Below, piece after piece: positions 34,025 through 41,842 of a stretch of DNA of 64,000 nucleotides; position 1 is the first letter of the stretch; each line of letters starts with the position of its first letter. The translations under genes and the position numbers were made by a program. The notes under the pieces were generated by a model. It was not told the DNA's origin, made no database searches, and was given only the letters and a program-made list of their open reading frames with translations. Source of the DNA: CAZCPB01 sp044223975 (GTDB lineage: Bacteria; Planctomycetota; Phycisphaerae; Phycisphaerales; UBA1924); NCBI GenBank assembly GCA_044223975.1, contig JBGALI010000005.1:154443-218442 (forward strand), read 5' to 3'.

Positions 34025-35401
34025 ATGCGGCACAATGTTCCAGCAGCGCAACGATCGGGGCGTGCGGCGGATTCATCGAGGCGAACACGCCGCGTGGGCA
34101 CCGGCGCGTTGCTCGCATCCATGCTCGGCGCGGGTATTGCGCAACCCACTCTGGCGTTCGGGCCTCCAGAGCCTGCGGCTGAATGGGACTTTGAAGGAAC
34201 AGGCTCCACGCTTCTGGACACCGGCGTTGTAGGCAGCCCGCTGGACATGGCGAGCGTGGGGGGGCTGAGCCGTTCAGTAGAGACGCCGGTGAGCGGCCTT
34301 GGTCTTGTATTCGGTGGCAGGTCACTCGTGTTCACAGACTTTCCGACGTACTCCTATGTCAGCCCCGGGGCCAATACAAAGCTCGAGTCCAGCACCGTGA
34401 CGATGGAGGCATGGTTCAAGCCCGCAACCCTGGGAGGCTCGGGCCAGTTGCTTCTGACCTACTACCCCCGAGGCGCCGCGAACAACGGACGCGGGTATGC
34501 CCTATCGATCAGCCCCGATGGGCGCGTGGCTTGCTCGTGGGGGAACGGAACCGGCCTCTTCGTGACCGCTATCGCTCCGTCGGCAAATGCAATCGTCGCC
34601 GGCACCTGGAGTCATCTGGCGGCGAGCTTCGAGCCGGGGACGATCCGGCTCTTTGTGAACGGCGTTCAAGTGTCTCACCTGGCCACGACGGGCTCGATTG
34701 TATTCTCCGATTTCATCGGACTCGGTCCCAATCCAAAGACCATGTATCTGGGGACCGGGCACAATGCCAATGACACGCCGCCGACGCATGTGCCGGACCT
34801 GTACGGAGCCTACGCGGTTCACGCCGGGAGCTTGTTGGACCGCGTTCGCGTTCACAGGATCGCAATGCGCGGCGTATCCGAGGACGGAAGTGTCGCTTCC
34901 CAACTCGACTTCTGGTCGTGCGCACCGATCGTGAGATCACAGCCCGTGTCGTTCCTCACGTGTCCTGCGATGGCCGTGAACACTGGCGTGACGGTAACGG
35001 GCACGGGTCCCTTCACCTACCAGTGGCAAATTGAGGATGCGGGCGCCCCCGGCACATGGCTGAACATCATCGATGGCATCAACTCGCCGTCTGGATGGCA
35101 GTTCTCCGCGTCCGGCGCCCTGACTTCAACGCTTCAGACCAACGCGTTTCTTCCTTCGTCCCACGTGGCTCAGCTTCGCTGTGTCATATCCAACGCCTGC
35201 GGCAGCGTCACCAGCGATGCCGCGACGCTCACGGTCTGCGTCGCCGACTACGACTGCAACACCTTTGTCAACGGCGACGACTTCGACCAATTCGTCGATG
35301 CCTTCGTGCTCGGCCTGCCGAGCGCGGACATCAATCACGACACTTTCGTCAGTGGTGATGACTTTGACTACTTCGTCGAGCACTTTGAGGCCGGGTGTTG
35401 A
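34025..35401 (+). CDS. Secreted LamG-like (concanavalin-fold) protein with dockerin-like tail
   Basis: A 458-residue exported protein. An Arg-rich N-region and hydrophobic segment (RRVGTGALLASMLGAGIA) form the signal peptide. A LamG/laminin-G-3 domain (about 55-300) shows WDFEGTGSTLLDTG, VTMEAWFKPATLGG, WSHLAASFEPGTIRLFVNG and LLDRVRVHRIAM. An Ig-like segment follows (GPFTYQWQIEDAG, LRCVISNACGSVTSDAATL). Two Asp-rich loops (DYDCNTFVNGDDFDQF and DINHDTFVSGDDFDYF) close the protein with a terminal Cys, matching the M1 peptidase tail. Probably a surface or extracellular carbohydrate-binding protein. Confidence 0.88.
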   Translation: MRHNVPAAQRSGRAADSSRRTRRVGTGALLASMLGAGIAQPTLAFGPPEPAAEWDFEGTGSTLLDTGVVGSPLDMASVGGLSRSVETPVSGLGLVFGGRSLVFTDFPTYSYVSPGANTKLESSTVTMEAWFKPATLGGSGQLLLTYYPRGAANNGRGYALSISPDGRVACSWGNGTGLFVTAIAPSANAIVAGTWSHLAASFEPGTIRLFVNGVQVSHLATTGSIVFSDFIGLGPNPKTMYLGTGHNANDTPPTHVPDLYGAYAVHAGSLLDRVRVHRIAMRGVSEDGSVASQLDFWSCAPIVRSQPVSFLTCPAMAVNTGVTVTGTGPFTYQWQIEDAGAPGTWLNIIDGINSPSGWQFSASGALTSTLQTNAFLPSSHVAQLRCVISNACGSVTSDAATLTVCVADYDCNTFVNGDDFDQFVDAFVLGLPSADINHDTFVSGDDFDYFVEHFEAGC

Positions 35402-35432
35402 GGAAGAAGGCACAGAGGCACGAAGGCACGGA
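35402..35432 (+). repeat. GAAGGCACAGAGGCACGAAG-type purine-rich repeat
   Basis: GGCACAGAGGCACGAAGGCAC directly after the LamG-dockerin stop codon repeats the heptad GGCAC(A/G)(A/G)(A/G). It is related in style to the inverted elements at 410-572. Only one copy of this exact form is seen in the window. Confidence 0.5.
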
Positions 35433-35443
35433 GTGAAAGCGAT

Positions 35444-35479
35444 AGCCGCGACGGCCGAACATGGCTGCCGCGGCTTTTT
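35444..35479 (+). terminator. Intrinsic terminator after the LamG-dockerin gene
   Basis: AGCCGCG (35444-35450) pairs with CGCGGCT (35469-35475), an inner GGCC/GGCT pairing is possible, and five T residues follow. Confidence 0.7.
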
Positions 35480-35599
35480 CGTGTTCAGAGGCGATCGTCG
35501 TGGGCGCGGGGTGTGTAAGCCGGGTTTTCGGGCTTGGAACCGGCGTCGCGGTCCTCCCAACAACGGAGCGAAGCCCCATTGCAGGCTGGGAGTCCGCCC

Positions 35600-36322
35600 A
35601 TGCTCCAGAACTTTGCCGTCGCCTGGTCCCTTGCCACATTCCCCGTCCGCGCGCTCTTCAAGGGCTATCGAGCCCTGGCGTGGGCGTTTGATGCGCCCGC
35701 GGGGCCTGAAAGGCCCCGCCCCGGGGTTGGGGTCGGGCTTGGCGCCGGTGCTGATGGAAAGCCGGGTGACGGTACTCGGATCGAAGAAGTCGAAATGCTG
35801 CCCGCCAGTGCCCGCGAGCGGCTGCTGAAGCGTGGGTTCGTGTCTTCGACGCTGCTGTGGGCGCCCGCGGCGTACGCAGCGGCGGCGGCGAACCGGGCGC
35901 ACTGGGTGAGCGAGCCCGGGGCGTGGATGGGGTTTGCGTGGGCGGCGATGGCGATCTGGGTGGTGAGCGTGCTGGCGATCCGGCGGGCGGGGACAAAGCA
36001 GGCCGCGGCACGGGCGGCGTCGCCGCTGGCGCGGGCGCGACGGGCGGTTGGCGGGTCGGTCGCTGCGGCGGTGGGGCTGCCGCGGCGGGTGGTGGAGGGT
36101 GTGCGTGCCGCGCCCGCGCAGGCGGCGAGCGGGGTGCGCGCGGCGGTGTCGCGTGTGCGCGACCTGCCGGGTCGTGCGATGAGTGCGGCCGTGAACCAGG
36201 CCAAGGACCGGCTCTCGCGCCTGGCGGGCGTGCGAGCGCCGGGGCGTGTGGAAGTTCCGATCGTGCCCGTAGCCGGCGCGGCGCCGGGCGCGGCTCGCAC
36301 CATAAGTCGCGCCATCAATTGA
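35600..36322 (+). CDS. Hypothetical membrane protein with basic Ala/Arg-rich C-terminus
   Basis: 240 residues from the ATG at 35600 (MLQNFAVAWSLATFPVRALF). Two probable membrane helices lie in the middle (STLLWAPAAYAAAAANRAHW and WMGFAWAAMAIWVVSVLAI). The last 100 residues are rich in Ala, Arg and Val and probably helical (VRAAPAQAASGVRAAVSRVR). Its last eight bases overlap the convergent bamA gene. No family recognised. Confidence 0.6.
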   Translation: MLQNFAVAWSLATFPVRALFKGYRALAWAFDAPAGPERPRPGVGVGLGAGADGKPGDGTRIEEVEMLPASARERLLKRGFVSSTLLWAPAAYAAAAANRAHWVSEPGAWMGFAWAAMAIWVVSVLAIRRAGTKQAAARAASPLARARRAVGGSVAAAVGLPRRVVEGVRAAPAQAASGVRAAVSRVRDLPGRAMSAAVNQAKDRLSRLAGVRAPGRVEVPIVPVAGAAPGAARTISRAIN

Positions 36323-38915
36323 ACGGCAGGTCGACCGAGAAGGTAAAGACGCGTTCGGCATCGGTCGGCTGGCGGAGGATGGGGAAGCCGAAGTCAAAGG
36401 CCAGCGGGGCGGGGCTGAAGCCGGGGAAGTAGAGGCGGAGGCCGAAGCCGACGCTGACGCGGTACTCCTCGAAGCCGGGCGTGTAGGTCACGGTGCCGGT
36501 GTCGACGAAGCCCACCAGCGAGAGCGTGTCTTCGAAGATGGGCTGGCTGATCTCGGCGCCGGTGAAGAACATCCAGGTGCCGCCGACGGGGGTGTCGCCG
36601 GGCTGTCCGGTGTTCTCCTGGATGCCGATGGGAGAGACGGCGCGGTACTGGAAGCCGCGGAACGACTGGCCGCCGAGGTAGAAGCGTTCGTAGACGGGGA
36701 CGTCGTCCTTGTTCTGCGGTATGTAGCCGACCTTGGTCTTCCAGCTCACGACGGTCTTGCGTCCGAGGAAGTCCTCGTGGACGGGGACGAAGATGCGGTG
36801 TTCGGCGGAGAGGATGGTGAAGTGGAAGTCGCCGCCCAAGGCGCCGACCTGCTGGGCGGCGATCTCGATGTGGCGTCCGCTGGTGGGGCGGAAGGTGTCG
36901 TTGAGCGTGGAGCGGCTGAGGGTGACGCCGACGCTGGTGAGCAGATTCGTGCCGATGAAGTCGTAGACGTCCACGGGCGCGTCGGTGGCCACGTTGACCT
37001 CGTCGATGTTCTCGACGCGGAAGGGGACGAAGAGGTTCCAGCGCGAGCCGAAGGCGCGCCCGAACCCGAACCGGGTTCCGACGCGGTTCTCGTCGAAATC
37101 GTCGTAGACGGCGGAGCGGTAGAACAGCGAGACGTTGCCGCTGTAGTCGGTCTCAAAGAGCGAGGGCTCGCCGAGGGAGATCGAGTAGTTCTGGACCTCG
37201 TTGCCGGGGATCAGCTCGATCTTGAACTTCTGGCCGGCGCCGCGGAAGGCGCGGCCGCTGAAGAACTCGTCGACCGAGTCGGGCGTGTCGGTGACGTCGA
37301 AGTTGTCCTGCTCGAGGGAGAGCCGGCCCGTGACGCCCAGGTCGGAACTGACGGCGGCGCCGATCTGGAAGCGGCCGGTGTTGGTTTCCTTGAGGTCGAC
37401 GAGGAGGTCGCGGTACTCGCGGTCGACCAGGTCGGGGTCCTGGTAGGTGAAGCGGGTGCTGCCGGGCTCGAAGAGGCGGGTTGCCGCGAGGCGCTTGCGC
37501 GACTCTTCGAGGTCCGCGGAGTTGGCGGGGCGTTCGGGCTTGGCCTGAATGACGCGGCGGGGCACGCGGTCGCGGGTGATCTGGTTGCCGTGGATGATGA
37601 CCTCGCCGGTCTTGAACTGCGCGCCCTCGCGGATCTCGACGAGGAGGTCGACGCGGGGCTCCTGGGTGTCGCGGAGCTCGGCGGGGATGACGCGGGCGTC
37701 GATGTAGCCCATCTGCCCGTAGGCGGAGCGGACCGAGTCGAGGCTCTTGCGGACCAGGTTCTGGCTGTACACGTCGCCGGGCTTGATCTTCATGAGGCCG
37801 ACGATCTGCTCGGTCGAGTAGATGCCCATGGCGTAGGGAACGTACTCGTCGAGGCCGCGGGTCAGGATGGAGTCGCCCGGCTTGGAGTTGGCGCGGGCCT
37901 CGTCCATCGTCTTGTAAATGCCGCGGGTGTTCTGCGGGTAGTAGAGCGTGACGCTGCGGAGGGTGTAGAGGCGTCCTTCCTCGACCTGGAAGGTGACGAT
38001 CGCTTCCTTGCCGTTGAGGGAGGGGCGGTAGGTGCGGCCCACTCGGACGTCGAGGTAGCCGCGGTCCTTGTAGAAATCGATGAGCGTCGAGACGTCGAGG
38101 TCAAGGACATCGTCGTCGAGGGCGCCCTTGTCGAGCAGGCTCGCTTCCTTGGTCTTGAGCTGCGTGCGCAGCTCGCGGGCCGAGAAGCTGTGGTTGCCCT
38201 CGAAGCGGATGTCGGTGACCTTGAGGCGCTCGCCCTCGCGAACCTGGAAGAGGACGATGCCCGAGTCCTCGAGGGGCTTCTCGTCGACCGTCACCTGGGC
38301 GAGGTAGTAGCCCTTCTCGCGGTAGAGGTTCTCGATGCGGCGGCAGGCGCGGTCGAGCTGGTAGCGGTCGATGCTGGTGCCCTTGAGGATGTCGACTTCC
38401 TTGGCGATGTCCTGGTCGGTGAGCTTGCGGTTGCCGACCGACTGGACGTCGCGGACGATGGGCTGGGTGACCAGCGTGTAGATAAGGATCACCGAGCCGT
38501 CGTCGAGGAGCTGCACGCGGTTGTCGACCTGGCGGAAGCGGCTGATGCGCGTGAGGCGCCAGACATCCTCGGTGACGGTCTGCTGGCGGTAGGGCGTGCC
38601 GGCAATGGCGCGGAGCTGGTTCATGACCAGGCCGCTGGTGGCTTCGTCGACCGGCTCGTACGTCTGGGGGTCGGCCTTGTCCTTGCGGGGGACGGGGCGC
38701 TGCAGAACGATCTTGCGGATGGGGCGCCCTTCGAAGGCCTGCAGTTCATCGGGCGGTGCGGTCTGGGGTGCCTTGTCTTTGTCCTGGGCCGCCGCGGGGG
38801 GCTGGGGGATCGGCGCTTCGCCGGGCTTCACGGGCTGCGCCAGCGCCGCCCCGCCGAGGCAGGCCGCACACACGGCGCCGAGCACACTCCACCATTGAAA
38901 GGACCGACTGCTCAC
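36315..38915 (-). CDS. bamA: Outer membrane protein assembly factor BamA (Omp85)
   Basis: Inserts beta-barrel proteins into the outer membrane. From the GTG at 38915 the protein has about 866 residues: signal peptide (QWWSVLGAVCAACLGGAALA), a Pro-rich linker, several POTRA domains (IVRDVQSVGNRKLTDQDIAK; GYYLAQVTVDEKPLED; VTDIRFEGNHSFSARELR; GEVIIHGNQITRDRVPRRVI) and a 16-strand barrel. Loop 6 has the diagnostic GGQSFRGFQYRAVSP, and the last strand ends in FTFSVDLPFN with a terminal aromatic-containing strand. A GTG at 38951 would add 12 residues. It shows the organism has a diderm envelope with a Bam machine. Confidence 0.93.
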   Translation of the reverse strand: MSSRSFQWWSVLGAVCAACLGGAALAQPVKPGEAPIPQPPAAAQDKDKAPQTAPPDELQAFEGRPIRKIVLQRPVPRKDKADPQTYEPVDEATSGLVMNQLRAIAGTPYRQQTVTEDVWRLTRISRFRQVDNRVQLLDDGSVILIYTLVTQPIVRDVQSVGNRKLTDQDIAKEVDILKGTSIDRYQLDRACRRIENLYREKGYYLAQVTVDEKPLEDSGIVLFQVREGERLKVTDIRFEGNHSFSARELRTQLKTKEASLLDKGALDDDVLDLDVSTLIDFYKDRGYLDVRVGRTYRPSLNGKEAIVTFQVEEGRLYTLRSVTLYYPQNTRGIYKTMDEARANSKPGDSILTRGLDEYVPYAMGIYSTEQIVGLMKIKPGDVYSQNLVRKSLDSVRSAYGQMGYIDARVIPAELRDTQEPRVDLLVEIREGAQFKTGEVIIHGNQITRDRVPRRVIQAKPERPANSADLEESRKRLAATRLFEPGSTRFTYQDPDLVDREYRDLLVDLKETNTGRFQIGAAVSSDLGVTGRLSLEQDNFDVTDTPDSVDEFFSGRAFRGAGQKFKIELIPGNEVQNYSISLGEPSLFETDYSGNVSLFYRSAVYDDFDENRVGTRFGFGRAFGSRWNLFVPFRVENIDEVNVATDAPVDVYDFIGTNLLTSVGVTLSRSTLNDTFRPTSGRHIEIAAQQVGALGGDFHFTILSAEHRIFVPVHEDFLGRKTVVSWKTKVGYIPQNKDDVPVYERFYLGGQSFRGFQYRAVSPIGIQENTGQPGDTPVGGTWMFFTGAEISQPIFEDTLSLVGFVDTGTVTYTPGFEEYRVSVGFGLRLYFPGFSPAPLAFDFGFPILRQPTDAERVFTFSVDLPFN

Positions 38916-39154
38916 AGGGTGGGGACGATACCCGTCCCGGGCGGGGATCACAAACCGCGGCGCGTGCTCGTTTTGTGATTGGGCACGGGCGGACGGCGGG
39001 CGGGGCGCGGCAGGGATCGGGACGAACTGTGGACAACTCGCGGGGCTTGCACCCCTAGGGCGACCTCCCTACCGTGTGCCCCGCCGAGGCAGGATGCCGC
39101 GGCGCTTGTGTTTGAGCATCCGTCGCGCGCGACCGTCGGTCGGCGGGGGGGTTC

Positions 39155-39562
39155 ATGGAAGGTGTTGTTCGCACGGCCCGCCGGGCCGCGATGTTCTTCG
39201 TCGCGTTCGCTTCGACCGGGTTCGGGCTGCTGATGATCTGGATCTTGGTGCGTCCTGGCGTGATCGCCCGCGTGGCGACCGTCGAGATGATGGTCGTGCT
39301 GGGGCTGTTCCTCCTGCCGGTGGCGACGCTGGCGGCCTGGTTCATGGATCACCGGGCGATCGCGGAGCAGCCGGCGGAGGAATCTGAAGAGGCGCGAGAT
39401 GGCGCTGCCGCAGCGCACGGCGAGGGGTTGCTCGACGCCATCGAAGTGACGGCGCGGGTGCCGGGACGTCACGCGCAGGCCGGGCGCGATGAGGGCTCGC
39501 CGCGCCATGCCGCGGCAACGCGGCGGCACCGCAGGCCGCTCGGGGCGGGCGAACGGGTGTGA
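39155..39562 (+). CDS. Small two-TM membrane protein
   Basis: A 135-residue protein with two membrane helices (AAMFFVAFASTGFGLLMIWIL and VEMMVVLGLFLLPVATLAAWF) followed by an acidic then basic tail (AEQPAEESEEARDG). It is divergent from bamA with about 200 bases between, in which a lone TTGTCCACA is seen on the minus strand. No family recognised. Confidence 0.6.
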   Translation: MEGVVRTARRAAMFFVAFASTGFGLLMIWILVRPGVIARVATVEMMVVLGLFLLPVATLAAWFMDHRAIAEQPAEESEEARDGAAAAHGEGLLDAIEVTARVPGRHAQAGRDEGSPRHAAATRRHRRPLGAGERV

Positions 39563-39782
39563 ACGGTGCGGCCGGAACCGCCGCGGCCTGCGTCGGCTTG
39601 GCTGCGCTGTGTGGTCGCTTGAAGTCGCTCGTTCGATAGTGCTGCTGCCCGCGAGTCGGCGCCGATGGAGAGAGTCTGGCACTTCGGCGGGCCAGCCGCG
39701 GAATCTCTTTCCACGTTCGATGGCGATCCCGGCAACTCTGTGCCATGCTTATCGGTACCGCTGGTGGATGCGGGGAGGAATC

Positions 39783-40823
39783 ATGCGATCTACACGAATC
39801 ACGGTCGGGCTTTTATTTGTTTCTGCCGCGTTCCTTGCGCTTGGAGTGCCCGGCGCGGCCTGCCGCGCCGACATCCCGCCCGACTACGACTTTCAGTGGG
39901 CGAACATTGGGGACGTGAATAACCCCGCGTATCCGGGCGGTCCGCCCTTCAACGGTAACGCTGGACGTGGCTCGGTTTCCTATTCCTACCGGATATCCAA
40001 ACTTGAGGTCACCACCGGGCAGTGGGCGGATTTCCTGAATATGGCGCTGCGCTCGGGCGTGGACCTGAACATCCAGCAACTCCGCCCGGCGTTCTGGGGC
40101 GCGAGCCAGTCGGGGGGACAGTACGTGGTGAGCGACCCCATGCGCCCCGTGATCGGGCTGAACTGGCGGGCGGGGGCGTACTACTGCAACTGGCTGAACA
40201 ACGGCAAGGCCGAGGGCTGGGCCAACGCGCTGTCGGGGGCCTACGACGCCTCAACGTTCGGTACGCTCGCCGACGGAACGTACACGGACCAGGTGACCCA
40301 TTCCGCCGGGGCCAGGTTCTGGATTCCGACGATGGACGAATGGCTGAAGGCGGCGCATTACGACCCAAGTCGCAACGGGCCGGGGCAAGGGGGGTGGTGG
40401 AGCTACCCGTACCGCTCCGAATTGCCGCCGGTGCCGGGCGCGCCCGGCGAGGGGCAGACCACTGCGGGCTGGGACCCACCGAACTCTGCAGAACTGCTCG
40501 TGCCGTTGGGAGCTTATGCGAGCCAGACCTCGGCGTACGGGCTGTGGGATTTGTCCGGTGGATCGAGGGAATGGTTGGAGGAGCCAGCGGGGGCAAGGAA
40601 CGGGAGATTTCAGTACCGGCGTGCGGACGGGGCGTTCGCGGGTGAACTCTCGATTGGCTTTGATCACGTTCAGTCGACAGACGGAGAAATCCCAGGAACA
40701 ATTGGCGGTTACTATGGATTCCGCATCGCCGGCGTAGTGCCTTCGGTGCCTACCAGCCTCGCGTTGGGCGCGGGTCTTGCACATTTTTTGCGACGACAAA
40801 GGAGAGGGCATGATCAGGCTTGA
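39783..40823 (+). CDS. SUMF1-fold secreted protein, dispersed fifth paralogue
   Basis: 346 residues from the ATG at 39783, which follows GGGGAGGAA. Signal peptide (ITVGLLFVSAAFLALGVPGA), then DYDFQWANIGDVNNPAYPGG, SYSYRISKLEVTTGQWADFL, MRPVIGLNWRAGAYYCNWL, FWIPTMDEWLKAAHYDP, YGLWDLSGGSREWLEE and YGFRIAGVVPS, with a tail VPTSLALGAGLAHFLRRQRR. It is clearly of the same family as the array at 11058-15053, on the opposite strand and 25 kb away. The GDIPGTIGG-like motif near the end is shared with array copy 3. Confidence 0.88.
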   Translation: MRSTRITVGLLFVSAAFLALGVPGAACRADIPPDYDFQWANIGDVNNPAYPGGPPFNGNAGRGSVSYSYRISKLEVTTGQWADFLNMALRSGVDLNIQQLRPAFWGASQSGGQYVVSDPMRPVIGLNWRAGAYYCNWLNNGKAEGWANALSGAYDASTFGTLADGTYTDQVTHSAGARFWIPTMDEWLKAAHYDPSRNGPGQGGWWSYPYRSELPPVPGAPGEGQTTAGWDPPNSAELLVPLGAYASQTSAYGLWDLSGGSREWLEEPAGARNGRFQYRRADGAFAGELSIGFDHVQSTDGEIPGTIGGYYGFRIAGVVPSVPTSLALGAGLAHFLRRQRRGHDQA

Positions 40824-40896
40824 CATGCTTTGCGGAGTCGACGGAGCTGCCGGGGCCTGATTCGAGGTTCGGTGCGGCACCCCCTTACTCTTTGGC

Positions 40897-41280
40897 GTGC
40901 CTCTGACTTTTCGTCCGCGTCATCGTCTCGCGCACGCGCGGCAGTTCGCGGCGGTGTACGCGCGCCGCTGCCGCGCGGCGCGGGGGCCGCTGGTGGTGTT
41001 CGCGGCAAAGAATGAACTGGCGCACCCGCGCCTGGGGCTGGCGGTGGGGCGGCGGGTGGGCGGGGCAGTGGTGCGGAACCGGTTCAAGCGGCTGATCCGC
41101 GAGTCGTTCCGGATGATCCAGCACGAGTTTCCGATGGTGGGGGAGACAAGCGTCGACCTGGTGGTGACGGTGCACCCGCACGAGCCGCTCGAGCAGCGGG
41201 AGTATCAGCGGCTGCTGGGCGAGCTTGTGGCGATGCTGGTGCCAAGACTGGTGCGCGGAGAGAAGAGCAAGGAATCATGA
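40897..41280 (+). CDS. rnpA: Ribonuclease P protein component
   Basis: 127 residues starting at GTG 40897. RLAHARQFAAVYARRCRAAR, LGLAVGRRVGGAVVRNRFKR and LIRESFRMIQHE match the RnpA core, including the RNR motif that contacts P RNA. The upstream rpmH found beside rnpA in most bacteria is not present; the SUMF1 paralogue lies there instead. It is followed by yidD, as usual, after a dispersed repeat. Confidence 0.93.
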   Translation: MPLTFRPRHRLAHARQFAAVYARRCRAARGPLVVFAAKNELAHPRLGLAVGRRVGGAVVRNRFKRLIRESFRMIQHEFPMVGETSVDLVVTVHPHEPLEQREYQRLLGELVAMLVPRLVRGEKSKES

Positions 41281-41397
41281 TGATCACTCTTTGTCCGGAC
41301 CTTGCGGGGGATCGGCGCGGCGGACGGAGTGTTGCACGGGCGAGTGAAGGGCGCGAATTCGCGGGCGGCGTGTGGGTTCGTCAGCCTGCCCCGCCGG

Positions 41398-41489
41398 ACC
41401 CCTCTCTTTGAAAGGCGAGATGAGGTAGGTGACAGAGAGTAGAAGACCAACCCACCCCCCTGACCCCCCTCCGTCTGGGAGGGGGGAGC
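41398..41489 (-). repeat. Dispersed palindrome-containing repeat, copy 2
   Basis: Reverse complement of the element at 10878-10975: GAAAGGCGAGATGAGGTAGGTGA, CCAACCCACCCCCC, CCCCCTCC, GGAGGGGGGAGC in the opposite order. It occupies the place where the 5' end of yidD would be expected, so it may have replaced or pushed out the original start of that gene. Confidence 0.75.
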
Positions 41490-41527
41490 ATGGACCGAAG
41501 AGCGGTGCGCGGGGGTCGCAACTTTCG

Positions 41528-41761
41528 TTGGCGTGGCGCGTGCTGGCGTGGCCGTTGATCCTGCTGGTACGGGTGTACCAGGTGACGCTGTCGCCGTGGC
41601 TGGGGCGGCAGTGCCGGTACGAGCCGACGTGCTCGCACTACGCGATCGAGGCGCTGCGGGAGTGGGGGCCGGTGCGCGGCTCGTGGATGGCGGCGCGGCG
41701 GATCCTGCGGTGTCACCCGTTCGTGCGGGGCGGGTACGACCCGGTGCCGCCGCGGGAATGA
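41528..41761 (+). CDS. yidD: Membrane protein insertion efficiency factor YidD
   Basis: A small membrane-associated helper of YidC-dependent insertion. The core LLVRVYQVTLSPWLGRQCRY, then EPTCSHYAIEAL, RGSWMAARRILRCHPF and GGYDPVP is complete. The start is uncertain: TTG 41528 or GTG 41540 match the conserved N-terminus, while a longer frame from GTG 41429 would translate the dispersed repeat into PTHPPDPPPSGRG. GGGGG lies upstream of 41528. yidC is not next to it. Confidence 0.85.
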   Translation: MAWRVLAWPLILLVRVYQVTLSPWLGRQCRYEPTCSHYAIEALREWGPVRGSWMAARRILRCHPFVRGGYDPVPPRE

Positions 41762-41842
41762 TGGTGGTTTCACCGCGGTTCTGAGGGCGTGGCGCGGGTT
41801 GGGCGGGAACCGATCGCCGGGGAGCGGTTCCTACCATCGCGC

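Noticed and set aside
39029..39037. Single TTGTCCACA on the minus strand near rnpA, resembling a DnaA box
   Set aside because: One isolated near-match in an intergenic region, with no cluster, no AT-rich stretch and no dnaA; not enough to call an origin.
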